Shown in pieces: positions 34,717 to 43,712 of a DNA stretch of 64,000 bases. The stretch spans positions 372,001 to 436,000 of the forward strand of contig NZ_CP060488.1 of assembly GCF_014334015.1 (NCBI RefSeq), written 5' to 3'. A program made the position numbers and the translations under genes. Below the pieces are notes generated by a model. That model ran no database searches. It worked only from the letters and a program-made list of their open reading frames with translations, and was not told the DNA's origin. This stretch comes from Bacteroides sp. M10 (GTDB taxonomy: Bacteria; Bacteroidota; Bacteroidia; Bacteroidales; Bacteroidaceae). Position 1 is the stretch's first letter, and the number at the start of each line of letters is the position of its first letter.

Positions 34717-34738
34717 GGTAGCCAAAGGGTAGCCAAAA
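34717..34738. repeat. 22-bp end repeat, right copy
   Basis: This is an exact copy of 26526-26547, in the same orientation. It lies between the integrase promoter and the right core repeat. The gap 34739-34850 has no gene and no other clear signal. Confidence 0.75.
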
Positions 34739-34850
34739 GAGCGAAAATAGATGAAAAATAAGGGCAACAAAGGAAAATTCAAAAATCATTTTCCATTGAT
34801 TATCAGACATATACTATCTTTTATTTTCTTTTGTTTATTAGGTTTTGTAG

Positions 34851-34863
34851 CGGGTCCCGCTAC
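34851..34863 (+). repeat. Right core attachment repeat
   Basis: CGGGTCCCGCTAC repeats 26465-26477 exactly. It is followed by TTGATAAGAATAA and a hairpin terminator that would follow the tRNA gene in an uninterrupted chromosome. Confidence 0.8.
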
Positions 34864-34875
34864 TTGATAAGAATA

Positions 34876-34912
34876 AGGCATTTGGGAGGCTTCCACTTCT
34901 GGGTGCCTTTTT
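34876..34912 (+). terminator. Hairpin with conserved loop, right copy
   Basis: The stem AGGCA (34876-34880) and TGCCT (34904-34908) enclose a 23-base segment matching the left copy at 26586-26608 in all but two positions, followed by T's. This is probably the native tRNA terminator left downstream by the insertion. Confidence 0.7.
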
Positions 34913-34987
34913 CTTTTTATCTCTTCGCGAAATCATTGTGAAATCTTCAATTACATTTCTACCAGAAGCCAACGTTGAACAATAAAA

Positions 34988-35018
34988 ATAGCCTCAACTT
35001 ACAAAAAATTGAGGCTAT
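34988..35018 (-). terminator. Terminator of the GMP synthase paralogue gene
   Basis: ATAGCCTCAA at 34988-34997 and TTGAGGCTAT at 35009-35018 form a perfect 10-bp stem. Read on the minus strand it is followed by TTTTATT, 25 bases after the gene's stop. Confidence 0.8.
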
Positions 35019-35042
35019 CGAAATATCATTTAAAAAGTTTTT

Positions 35043-36350
35043 CTATTCCCATTCTATAGTCGCATTAGGTTTCGGCGACATATCATAACAAACGCGATTT
35101 ACATTCTTCACTTCTTTCAGAATACGGTCTGTTATCCTCATCAGGATAGGCCAATCAATCGGCTCAATAGTAGCTGTCATAGCATCTACCGTATTGACAG
35201 CGCGAATAATAACCGGCCAATCAAAAGAACGAGCATTGTCACGTACACCCACGGATTTAAAATCAGGCACTACTGTAAAGTATTGCCATACTTTTTTATC
35301 CAGTCCGGCAAGTTGGAACTCTTCACGCAGAATGGCATCGGATTCACGCACTGCCTCCAAACGATCACGTGTAATAGCACCTAAACAACGTACACCTAAA
35401 CCAGGTCCAGGGAACGGTTGACGGTAAACCATTTCATAAGGCAAACCTAACTCCAAACCACAAGCACGAACTTCATCTTTAAATAATTGGCGCAATGGTT
35501 CTACAAGTTGGAATTTTAAATCTTCGGGCAAACCACCTACATTATGGTGAGATTTCACCATTTTAGCAGTTTTCGTTCCACTTTCCACAATATCCGGATA
35601 AATAGTACCTTGACCTAAGAAATCAATACCGTCCAACTTACGCGCTTCTTCTTCGAACACACGAATAAACTCGCCACCAATAATTTTACGTTTCTGCTCC
35701 GGATCTTCTACACCAGCCAACTTATTCAGGAAACGATCGGTTACATCTACATACACAAGATTTGCCTTCAACTGGTTGCTGAATACCTCAACCACATCTT
35801 CAGACTCTCCCTTACGCATCAAACCATGATTAACATGTACGCATACCAGATTGTTACCAATAGCTTTCAGAAGTAAAGCAGCTACTACAGAGCTATCAAC
35901 TCCACCCGACAGGGCTAACAATACTTTCTTATCGCCCACCTGACGCTTAATCAATTCTATCTGGTCATTGACAAAGTTCTTCATGTTCCAGTTAGCTTCA
36001 GCTTTACAAGTATCGAAAACAAAAGACTTTACTGCAGCCTTTATAGCCTCAATATCATCTGTAAATTCTGCCAACTTCACTTCACAAGTTGCTTTATCAT
36101 GCCCTGCAGCCATGACAGGAATTCCCAAAGTATAGATAGCCGGATTTATATCAATAGCAACGCCATCGATTACATTATTCGGGCCACCATTGATAATAAT
36201 ACCCTTTACATTGGGCAATGCTTTCAGTTCTTCTACTGTGATATCGTGAGGGTAAATCTCACTATAAACTCCTAATGCACGGATGGCGCGAGCCAATACC
36301 GTATTCTCATGACTACCCAAGTCAAGGATAACAATCATATCCTGCTTCAT
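35043..36350 (-). CDS. guaA: GMP synthase paralogue with degenerate glutaminase domain
   Basis: This 435-residue protein matches GMP synthase, which aminates XMP using ATP. The synthetase part looks complete: the PP-loop LLALSGGVDSSVVAA (about 145-159), a central HHNVGGLP, the PFPGPGLGVRCLG motif, and the C-terminal YDMSPKPNATIEWE. The N-terminal class-I glutaminase part is only about 135 residues instead of about 200. Where GuaA has the catalytic Cys in a G-x-C-Y-G motif, this has PVMAAGHDKAT, and the segment carrying the His-Pro-Glu motif is absent. It therefore cannot use glutamine by the standard mechanism; ammonia-dependent synthesis is possible. A full-length guaA may exist elsewhere in the genome. 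It has its own promoter and terminator. Confidence 0.85.
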   Translation of the reverse strand: MKQDMIVILDLGSHENTVLARAIRALGVYSEIYPHDITVEELKALPNVKGIIINGGPNNVIDGVAIDINPAIYTLGIPVMAAGHDKATCEVKLAEFTDDIEAIKAAVKSFVFDTCKAEANWNMKNFVNDQIELIKRQVGDKKVLLALSGGVDSSVVAALLLKAIGNNLVCVHVNHGLMRKGESEDVVEVFSNQLKANLVYVDVTDRFLNKLAGVEDPEQKRKIIGGEFIRVFEEEARKLDGIDFLGQGTIYPDIVESGTKTAKMVKSHHNVGGLPEDLKFQLVEPLRQLFKDEVRACGLELGLPYEMVYRQPFPGPGLGVRCLGAITRDRLEAVRESDAILREEFQLAGLDKKVWQYFTVVPDFKSVGVRDNARSFDWPVIIRAVNTVDAMTATIEPIDWPILMRITDRILKEVKNVNRVCYDMSPKPNATIEWE

Positions 36351-36413
36351 CTGATTTTGGTTGTTTTTAAGTTATTGTATTGTTATTATTCACTATCATT
36401 TTCAAACGGTCTG

Positions 36414-36421
36414 CAAATATA
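36414..36421 (-). promoter_or_regulatory. -7 element of the GMP synthase paralogue promoter
   Basis: On the minus strand the bases read TATATTTG, matching TAnnTTTG, 63 bases before the ATG. The gap 36422-36678 between this and the sigma-factor promoter has no gene and no other clear signal. Confidence 0.55.
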
Positions 36422-36678
36422 AAGATTTTTAGAGAGACTATAATGCATTGATTCTCTAAAGTTTCAGAACAGAGTAACGTTTTTAGCAATTATACTATCC
36501 CAAATAAAAAACGAAGTTACAACCTAAATCAAGCAGATACCAAGAATTACACTTTGTAAAATGGCAAAGGACTATTTTTCTATAATTACAATATTATTAT
36601 TTTGTACGAACTAAGAAAAAAAGATGCATTCACAAACAGTATAAAGTTTGAAAGACTTCTTTTATCCTAGATATTTTA

Positions 36679-36686
36679 TACTTTTG
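36679..36686 (+). promoter_or_regulatory. -7 element before the ECF sigma factor gene
   Basis: TACTTTTG at 36679-36686 matches TAnnTTTG, 34 bases before the ATG. No TTTG at proper -33 spacing is visible. Confidence 0.5.
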
Positions 36687-36720
36687 CTGCATAAACAGAG
36701 AATCAATATAATATTTCACT

Positions 36721-37302
36721 ATGAACGAAGAGAAAAGTTCCTTTATAAAAGGTATAAATGAGCAACACCCAACTGCTTATCATCAACTTTATAATGAATA
36801 TTATAAGGCATTGGTGTTGTATGCTATTAATTTTCTCTCTTCCCAACAAGCAGCAGAAGATATTGTACAGGATCTTTTCGCAACTATGTGGGAAAAGAAA
36901 ATGAGATTCTTATCATTACCTTCTTTCCGGACTTATCTCTATAACTCTATACGGAATGCTTCTCTCAATTATCTAAAACATCAAAATGTAGAATCTCTTT
37001 ATCTTGAACGTTTGGCAAGCACTTATCGAGAAATCACAGAAGAAGAAGATACCAATGAAGAAGAAATATACCGGTTACTTTTTCGCGCTATCGATAATTT
37101 ACCAACACGCTGCCGGGAAATATTCCTATTGCACATGGATGGGAAAAAAAATGAAGAAATAGCTACCGCACTAGGAATTTCGATCGAAACTGTAAAGACA
37201 CAAAAGAAAAGGGCTATACAATCTATCAAAGAACAGATGGGTACATGCTACTTCTTGCTCCCTTTATGTGACATTTTGTATAGTTCCAAGTTTTTTTCAT
37301 AA
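36721..37302 (+). CDS. ECF-type RNA polymerase sigma factor
   Basis: This 193-residue ECF sigma factor is of the Bacteroides type paired with FecR anti-sigma and TonB receptors. Region 2 is at about 20-85 (AYHQLYNEYYKALVLYAINF, QAAEDIVQDLFATMWEK, then FRTYLYNSIRNASLNYLKHQ). Region 4 lies at about 115-170 (IDNLPTRCREIFLLHMDGKK, NEEIATALGISIETVKTQKK). The C-terminal tail is hydrophobic (CYFLLPLCDILYSS), as in several family members. It would direct RNA polymerase to the genes of this locus when released from its anti-sigma factor, encoded 82 bases downstream. The gene is the first of the long plus-strand locus. Confidence 0.92.
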   Translation: MNEEKSSFIKGINEQHPTAYHQLYNEYYKALVLYAINFLSSQQAAEDIVQDLFATMWEKKMRFLSLPSFRTYLYNSIRNASLNYLKHQNVESLYLERLASTYREITEEEDTNEEEIYRLLFRAIDNLPTRCREIFLLHMDGKKNEEIATALGISIETVKTQKKRAIQSIKEQMGTCYFLLPLCDILYSSKFFS

Positions 37303-37349
37303 TCAAAATAATCTTTTTTAGAAAGTTTGTACCTCTTTTTAATCTTCAT

Positions 37350-37378
37350 GTTGTCTTATTAACAAATGATAAGACAAC
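37350..37378. promoter_or_regulatory. Inverted repeat between the sigma and anti-sigma genes
   Basis: GTTGTCTTAT at 37350-37359 and ATAAGACAAC at 37369-37378 are perfect 10-bp arms with a 9-base spacer, immediately before the anti-sigma ATG (37385). It may be a protein-binding site or an RNA hairpin controlling the anti-sigma gene. Confidence 0.55.
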
Positions 37379-37384
37379 AGATAT

Positions 37385-38575
37385 ATGAAGATAAAGGTAG
37401 ATGCAGAAAAATTAATAGCCAAATATCTACTCGGTGATCTTACTGATCCCGAAAAGGAACAGCTTGACAATTGGATCAAAAACTCTCCACAACATGAAGA
37501 GTTTTTCAACCATTTATGCACAAATATGTCTTTTCGTAAACGCTACGAAGCATATACACAAATAAATTCACATCAGGCATGGAAACGTTTTAAGAAAAAA
37601 TATTGCCAAGTATCAATCACATCAATTTTTCTGAAATATGCAGCTATCTTTATATTACCTATAATAATAGCAGCAGGGGGATGGTATTTTTACACTTCTT
37701 CCGAAATACAAGTATCAGACAATCTAACTTTGGGTGATGCAATTCAGCCAGGAATTCCTAAAGCTACTTTGATTTTAGCTGGCAACAACAAGCAATCACT
37801 TACCCCAACATATCCAACACCAGTTAAAGTTAATCATTCCACAACTGCTATAGCACAGAACGGTGCTCTTATCTATCCGACAACACCTAATACAAATATA
37901 GATAGTATTCTGAAACAACGGAGCGAAGTTATAGAAAATAATACGTTAACCACAGAACAAGGTAATGAGTTCAGAGTAACCTTTGAAGATGGAACAACCG
38001 TACATCTTAACTATAATACAAAATTACGATATCCAATAAAATTCAGTCAGACGAAACGTATGGTTTATCTTAAAGGAGAAGCCTATTTTAAAGTTGCCCA
38101 AGATACTCGTCCTTTCTATGTTATCACCGACCATGGAACAATAAAACAGTATGGCACAGAATTTAACGTTAACACTTTTAGCCCCGAACGTACAGAAGTT
38201 GCATTAGTAAAAGGAAGCATTAGTATTATACCCACAAAAAGCAGCCAAGAACAATTCATTAAACCTGGACAATTAGCCCATATTGAGCAAAAGAACAGCA
38301 ATATATCAATACATAATGTAGATCTAACTCCCTATATAGCATGGAATGAAGGACGACTCATCTTTGAGAATCGCACTTTGGAGAATATTGTTGAGATCTT
38401 AGAACATTGGTATAATGTAGACATTTCCTTTGGCACTTCCGAACTTAAACAACTTCGATTTACAGGAAACATGGACCGATATGCCACAATCAGCCCCATA
38501 TTAAAAGCAATAGCACGTACTACGAATTTACAAATAAAGATAAAAGGAAGAGAGATTTTAATCACAGACAATTAA
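37385..38575 (+). CDS. FecR-family anti-sigma factor
   Basis: This 396-residue inner-membrane anti-sigma factor has a cytoplasmic N-terminus (about 1-80, KVDAEKLIAKYLLGDLTDPE), one membrane segment (FLKYAAIFILPIIIAAGGWY, about 83-102), a periplasmic FecR domain (about 175-290: LTTEQGNEFRVTFEDGTTVH, YPIKFSQTKRMVYLKGEAYF) and a C-terminal DUF4974-like region (about 325-396: FENRTLENIVEILEHWYNVD). It is expected to hold the upstream ECF factor inactive until the STN domain of the SusC protein signals ligand binding. Spacing to susC is 24 bases, suggesting one regulatory unit. Confidence 0.92.
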   Translation: MKIKVDAEKLIAKYLLGDLTDPEKEQLDNWIKNSPQHEEFFNHLCTNMSFRKRYEAYTQINSHQAWKRFKKKYCQVSITSIFLKYAAIFILPIIIAAGGWYFYTSSEIQVSDNLTLGDAIQPGIPKATLILAGNNKQSLTPTYPTPVKVNHSTTAIAQNGALIYPTTPNTNIDSILKQRSEVIENNTLTTEQGNEFRVTFEDGTTVHLNYNTKLRYPIKFSQTKRMVYLKGEAYFKVAQDTRPFYVITDHGTIKQYGTEFNVNTFSPERTEVALVKGSISIIPTKSSQEQFIKPGQLAHIEQKNSNISIHNVDLTPYIAWNEGRLIFENRTLENIVEILEHWYNVDISFGTSELKQLRFTGNMDRYATISPILKAIARTTNLQIKIKGREILITDN

Positions 38576-38599
38576 TTACTAATTAAACAAGAAGAAAGA

Positions 38600-41500
38600 A
38601 TGAGAAAGACAAAAAGTAGAGAAAGAGTCCGAATACTTTCTCTAGTAATAGTATTATTACTATTACCCACAATGATGTTTGCCATTCCTAAAAGTGGCAA
38701 AAAAGTAACTTTAAATCTGGAATCTGTCACTGTCAAAGATTTTTTCGATGCTTTAAGACAACAAACCGGATTAAGCTTTGTCTACAACACAGAGCAGACA
38801 AAGTCACTGAAACCCATCACCATCCATGTAAAAGATGAAACTGTGGATAGCGTACTACGCACTGTTCTTAATGGCACAGGACTCACCTATAGCATGGAAA
38901 GAGATATTGTTACCATCTCTAAAGCAGAACAACAAGGAGATAAACGCTCCGCAACCGGTATTGTATCAGATGAAGAAGGATACCCCTTACCCGGTGTTAA
39001 TGTTGTAATTAGTGATCTTCAACGATTTGCTATAACTGACAATAATGGTAAATACAGTATAGAGATTCCAACTAATACAACATGTACTATCACCTTTTCA
39101 TATATCGGAATGTCTACTCAACAAGTGATGATTAATAGTGGTCGGAATGATGTACGGAAAAATATTACTCTAAAGAGTGATACTAAATTAGATGAAGTTA
39201 TCGTTACTGGTATTTATACTCGTAAAGCGGAAAGTTTTACTGGGGCAGCAACTACTATTTCAAGCAAAGATCTGATGCGTGTCGGAAATCAGAATGTTTT
39301 TCAAAGTTTGAAGAACTTAGACCCTACGTTATACATCTCAGATAATTTCAGCATGGGGTCCGATCCTAATACAACTCCAACAATGTCCATGCGTGGTACC
39401 TCCAGCTTTCCAACAACAGAGACAAATTCATTAAAAAGCAACTATCAAAATCAACCTAATCAACCCTTATTCATTCTTGATGGTTTTGAAACAACTGCCG
39501 AAACTGTGATGGATATGGATATGAATCGCATTGAAAGTATCACAATCTTAAAAGATGCCTCTGCTAAAGCATTATATGGTTCAAAAGCTGCCAATGGTGT
39601 TATTGTTATTGAAACCAAACGGTTGGCAGGAAATGAACAACGTATCACTTATAATGGAAGTCTTTCGTTTGAAATGCCCGATTTGACAAGCTATAATTTA
39701 TGTAATGCACTGGAAAAACTTGAAGCAGAACGTTTAGATGGAGTATATAGAAATGCAAATTTAGATACTCAAATCAAACTTAATCAGTTATACAACACAC
39801 GCAAACAAATGGCCTTACAAGGATTAGATACATACTGGTTAGCCAAGCCACTCCATACAGGAATTGGACATAAACATAATCTCAATATCGAAGTCGGAGA
39901 TTCACAAAGTTTGCGTGCCGTACTTGATTTCACATACAATCAGATTGCAGGTGTCATGAAGGGATCCGACCGACGTAATATTTCAGGCAATGCCAATATT
40001 TCTTATCGTCGTAACAATATTATATTTAGAAATATATTCTCAATAATATCTAATAACAGTAATGACTCTCCATATGGTTCATTCAGCGATTATAGTAAAA
40101 TGAATCCTTATTGGCAAGCAACTGATGAGAATGGGAAAGTACTACGTTGGGCAGAGTACAATGATGATTTAAAAGTGGCAAATCCATTATATGATGCCAC
40201 TATCGGTACCAGTTTCACCAGTAGTTACCTAGAATTCACCAACAACTTTTATACAGAATGGTTATTTCACCCTGATTGGAAAGCAACTATACGTTTGGGA
40301 GTTTCACAAAAACGAAATAATTCGGATGATTTCTATCCAGCCCAACATTCCATGTTTGCTACTTACACCTCACAGGATGAAATAATACGCCGTGGGCAGT
40401 ATATAATGGAAAATGGGAAATCGAGTTCGCTGTCTGGAGACTTCAATATAAATTATAACAAAATGATCAAGAAACATACAATCTTTGCCAATGCTGGTTT
40501 CTTTTTATCAGAGGATCAATATTCAGCTTACCAACATACGGCCGAAGGTTTTTCAAACTCCAGTAATGCAGACATAACATTTGCCAAACAATATTTGGCT
40601 GGAACAACCCCTAAAGGAAGCTCATCTATTAATCGTGAAGCAAGCTTTTTATTAGCTGCATCTTACGATTATGACAACAGATACTTAGCAGATGCAACCA
40701 TACGTGAGAGTGCCTCTTCCTTATATGGTTCGGATAACCGATGGGCTAATAGCTGGTCATTCGGGTTAGGCTGGAATTTACACAACGAAGTATTTATGAA
40801 AGATATATCTTGGATCAAACAACTGAAATTACGTGCCTCTGTCGGATTGACAGGAAACCAAAATTTCAATACTAGTGCAGCCATAGCTACTTATCAATAT
40901 TATTCAGGAATCACCTATGGAGGAACAACAAATCCTATGACAGGAGCCTACTTGAATAACCTTCCTAACTCAAAATTAAAATGGGAACAAAAAAAAGATT
41001 ATAATGTGGGCGCAGATATAAGAGTTGCCGGGCTTACACTAAAATTTGATTACTATTCTGCTGATACAAAAAATATGCTAACCGATGTAAGCATCCCTAC
41101 TTCCACTGGGTTCAGCAGTATAAAAGACAATCTAGGACTAGTACGTAACTCGGGTATTGAGCTCAATGCAAATTATACTATATGGCAAGGACCAGAAGGT
41201 TTCGTCAATCTATATGGTACTTTTGTTTATAACAAAAACAAAATTATTCGTTTATCCGACAGCATGCGCGCATATAATGAAAAAATGCAGAAAATGGCAG
41301 AAGAAGCAAATCAGTCTGCCCCTGTATTGATGTATCAAGACGGAATGTCAATGAATACAATATGGGCAGTGCCCTCTGCTGGAATTGATCCTCAAACAGG
41401 ACAAGAAGTATATATTAAAAAAGATGGAAGCTATACTTATGTTTACTCTTCAAATGATATGGTTCCAGCCGGTGATTCCAGTCCTAAATACCGCGGCACA

Positions 41501-41932
41501 GGAGGATTTACAGCTGAATATAAAGGAATCGGAATTAGCGCAACACTCAGCTACTTAGCAGGTTGTCAATTTTATAATTCCACATTAGTAGACCGAGTAG
41601 AAAACGCAGATATTGACTATAATGTAGACAGACGTCTATTGGAAGGGCGATGGACTACATACGGTCAACAAACACAATATAAGAAGTTTGATTCTGCAAC
41701 AACAACTCGTGCAACAACTCGTTTTGTACAAGACCGCCGTGAGTTATCTATCTCGGCCATTAGTGCTTATTATGAATTTCCACGTTCTATCTACCAAAAA
41801 TTATATATGCAACGTCTACGGCTAGCATTCAATATGAACGACATCACAACATTTTCATCAATAAAAGTAGAACGAGGATTAAACTATCCATTTGCACGAA
41901 CAATGTCATTCTCATTAACTGCAACATTCTAA
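38600..41932 (+). CDS. SusC/RagA-type TonB-dependent transporter with STN signalling domain
   Basis: This 1110-residue outer-membrane transporter has a signal peptide (about 1-29), an STN domain (about 30-110: VTLNLESVTVKDFFDALRQQ, SFVYNTEQTKSLKPITIHVK) that passes the ligand signal to FecR, a CarboxypepD_reg-like domain (about 115-195: ATGIVSDEEGYPLPGVNVVI), a plug with TonB-box-like LDEVIVTG (about 198-205), and then RIESITILKDASAKALYGSK, the SusC signature. The barrel ends with an aromatic residue (SLTATF). The SusC/SusD pair followed by two lipoproteins matches the BT2261-BT2264 peptide importer arrangement. Its partner SusD is split here, so surface capture may be lost while the pore remains. 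The gene is in frame throughout. Confidence 0.94.
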   Translation: MRKTKSRERVRILSLVIVLLLLPTMMFAIPKSGKKVTLNLESVTVKDFFDALRQQTGLSFVYNTEQTKSLKPITIHVKDETVDSVLRTVLNGTGLTYSMERDIVTISKAEQQGDKRSATGIVSDEEGYPLPGVNVVISDLQRFAITDNNGKYSIEIPTNTTCTITFSYIGMSTQQVMINSGRNDVRKNITLKSDTKLDEVIVTGIYTRKAESFTGAATTISSKDLMRVGNQNVFQSLKNLDPTLYISDNFSMGSDPNTTPTMSMRGTSSFPTTETNSLKSNYQNQPNQPLFILDGFETTAETVMDMDMNRIESITILKDASAKALYGSKAANGVIVIETKRLAGNEQRITYNGSLSFEMPDLTSYNLCNALEKLEAERLDGVYRNANLDTQIKLNQLYNTRKQMALQGLDTYWLAKPLHTGIGHKHNLNIEVGDSQSLRAVLDFTYNQIAGVMKGSDRRNISGNANISYRRNNIIFRNIFSIISNNSNDSPYGSFSDYSKMNPYWQATDENGKVLRWAEYNDDLKVANPLYDATIGTSFTSSYLEFTNNFYTEWLFHPDWKATIRLGVSQKRNNSDDFYPAQHSMFATYTSQDEIIRRGQYIMENGKSSSLSGDFNINYNKMIKKHTIFANAGFFLSEDQYSAYQHTAEGFSNSSNADITFAKQYLAGTTPKGSSSINREASFLLAASYDYDNRYLADATIRESASSLYGSDNRWANSWSFGLGWNLHNEVFMKDISWIKQLKLRASVGLTGNQNFNTSAAIATYQYYSGITYGGTTNPMTGAYLNNLPNSKLKWEQKKDYNVGADIRVAGLTLKFDYYSADTKNMLTDVSIPTSTGFSSIKDNLGLVRNSGIELNANYTIWQGPEGFVNLYGTFVYNKNKIIRLSDSMRAYNEKMQKMAEEANQSAPVLMYQDGMSMNTIWAVPSAGIDPQTGQEVYIKKDGSYTYVYSSNDMVPAGDSSPKYRGTGGFTAEYKGIGISATLSYLAGCQFYNSTLVDRVENADIDYNVDRRLLEGRWTTYGQQTQYKKFDSATTTRATTRFVQDRRELSISAISAYYEFPRSIYQKLYMQRLRLAFNMNDITTFSSIKVERGLNYPFARTMSFSLTATF

Positions 41933-42380
41933 ATTATTCAATATGAAAAAGTATATATATATTATCCTCATTTATATGACAAGCCTTATCACTAGCTCTT
42001 GTAGTGACTGGTTTGATGTAACCGCACCATCAGAAATACGCAAAGATGATCATTTTAGTTCTGTTACCGGCTTTCAACAATCTCTAATAGGTTGTTATAT
42101 CGGAATGACTGATGATGCACTCTATGGTACAAACCTCTCTTGGTTTGCAACAGAAATTATGGCACACCAATTCAATCCTTATGTAAATTCAACAAATATA
42201 GGTTTAGCGTATTGGCTACAATCTTTCAATTATACAAATACTTACACAACTCCGACAGTTGAAGAGATCTGGGAGAAAGCGTATAATGTGATAGTCAATG
42301 TTAATGACGAACTAGCCAATATAGAAGAAAAGAAAGAAATACTTGACGACCTCAACTACCATATTATTAAAGGAGAATTA

Positions 42381-43712
42381 CTACTGGTGCGATAAAATCG
42401 CACGGGTTTTAAATATCCTCAAATAAGGAGAGTTCTTTGACATTTTGGTTTGAAATGATTGATACGTCTTGTTTGACTACCAGAGTGCATAACTCTGTTT
42501 TCTCCAAAGCAGATATTCGTATGAGGGTCGCCACTTCTGTGATAGAATAAGGACTGTTATACTCAGTCTTGATTCGTGCAACAATCAGATAGGATATGAT
42601 GGCAACCCAAAGATGGACTTTGACAGCATTTTCGGAATACCCCCAAAGAGTCTTGACGACAATGTTCTGCTTAATCCATTTGAAGAATACTTCAATATCC
42701 CATCTATGGCGGTAAATGTTTGTTATCTCCAATGCGCTGACTTCAAAGTTATTGGATATAAAATCTACAATGGTGTCATTGACAGGGTCATAAACACGAA
42801 CGAACCTCATATCCTCAGGATATAGTTTACTCGATTTATAACCAGTCACTCTGATACGTGCATCTTCGATGATGCCTGACTCTGCATCCGGGGTTTCCAT
42901 CTGCTCAATAGTCTTGAACTTCATGTTCTCCTTGGGGCGAGAAACCCAGAACGATTGAGCTTGATGAAACCTGAAGAGCGCCTCAAAATCAACATAAGCC
43001 TTGTCCATGACATAAAAAGCATACGGTTCAGGAATGAGTACATCCAGTTCGTTACTGTCATGCCATTTGCCATCGGTTATATGGATATTGGTAGGGATGC
43101 TACCCCGCAAATCAAGCAGTGTGTGCATCTTGACAGCCCCTTTGCTGTATTTGCCTAAAGCCCAAGCGGCAAGTTTTATGCTGGTGGATATAGTCGTGGA
43201 GTCTAATGCATAGATTACATTGTCTATGGTTATTTCGGATAGCTTCATCTTTGAGTACATGGGTCTTACTATTTCCATGAGGCAGATGCCAAGACCTTCA
43301 AATATACGATAATCCCGCTTCTCGTTAGCTCGCGACAACGATGTGTGGTTTACTGTCTTACGAAAACCGAGATGATAAAGTATCTTGGAGTGGACTTCCA
43401 GGCATAAGCAGATGTCTCGAAGGGAGTCACAGCCTGTCAACTGCCCGAAAAGCAGATAAAGTAGGTGATTGTAACTGTTGAGACTCTTGACGTGCCAGTC
43501 TCCTTTATATTGGCGCACAAGTTTATCGAATTGGTAGCGCGGTATAAACTCGATAATTTGGGAGAACACATATTTACCCTGATTCATAATCTTGATGACT
43601 TGGAACAACAAGACTAATAAATCATTTTCAAATCAAAAAATCAATGAACGCTTGTATTTGATTAAATATTAATATTTTAATAACGATGGTGAGATTTTTA
43701 TCGCACCACTAC
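42381..43712 (-). mobile_element. IS4-family insertion sequence in susD
   Basis: The 1332-bp element is flanked by an exact 13-bp duplication TAAAGGAGAATTA (42368-42380 and 43713-43725). The ends are similar: the left reads CTACTGGTGCGATAAAA and the right, on the other strand, GTAGTGGTGCGATAAAA. It carries one transposase gene on the minus strand, opposite to susD. A 13-bp duplication is at the long end of the IS4-family range. The intact transposase and perfect duplication suggest a recent event. Confidence 0.9.
42409..43611 (-). CDS. IS4-family transposase (DUF4372/DDE_Tnp_1 type)
   Basis: This 400-residue transposase fills most of the element. The N-terminal DUF4372-like segment (about 1-75: GKYVFSQIIEFIPRYQFDKL, then HLLYLLFGQLTGCDSLRDIC) is characteristic of a Bacteroides IS4 subgroup. 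The DDE domain has Asp in YALDSTTIS (about 146), Asp in FYVMDKAYVDFE (about 200) and the terminal Glu in the YREK-like HRWDIEVFFKWIKQNI (about 308-323). It is complete, so the element may still move. It is the only gene of the element and is read against the host operon; ATG at 43611 fits the family N-terminus, with a possible alternative at 43587. Confidence 0.93.
   Translation of the reverse strand: MLFQVIKIMNQGKYVFSQIIEFIPRYQFDKLVRQYKGDWHVKSLNSYNHLLYLLFGQLTGCDSLRDICLCLEVHSKILYHLGFRKTVNHTSLSRANEKRDYRIFEGLGICLMEIVRPMYSKMKLSEITIDNVIYALDSTTISTSIKLAAWALGKYSKGAVKMHTLLDLRGSIPTNIHITDGKWHDSNELDVLIPEPYAFYVMDKAYVDFEALFRFHQAQSFWVSRPKENMKFKTIEQMETPDAESGIIEDARIRVTGYKSSKLYPEDMRFVRVYDPVNDTIVDFISNNFEVSALEITNIYRHRWDIEVFFKWIKQNIVVKTLWGYSENAVKVHLWVAIISYLIVARIKTEYNSPYSITEVATLIRISALEKTELCTLVVKQDVSIISNQNVKELSLFEDI

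Larger units (their letters stand above)
26478..34863. mobile_element. 8.4-kb integrated element at tRNA-Met
   Basis: The element is bounded by identical 13-bp core repeats in and beyond the tRNA 3' end. A tyrosine recombinase gene lies at the far end, and a 22-bp repeat sits near both ends. Cargo in order: a minus-strand operon of four small unknown genes, a divergent XRE repressor with ORF6N gene, a periodic repeat tract, a BRO-N/KilAC antirepressor, a short basic protein, a replication initiator-like protein, an excisionase-like HTH protein, an unknown HTH-like gene and the integrase. No capsid, portal, terminase, relaxase or type IV secretion gene is visible. It resembles an integrative mobilisable element or satellite rather than a full prophage or ICE. 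Confidence 0.85.
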
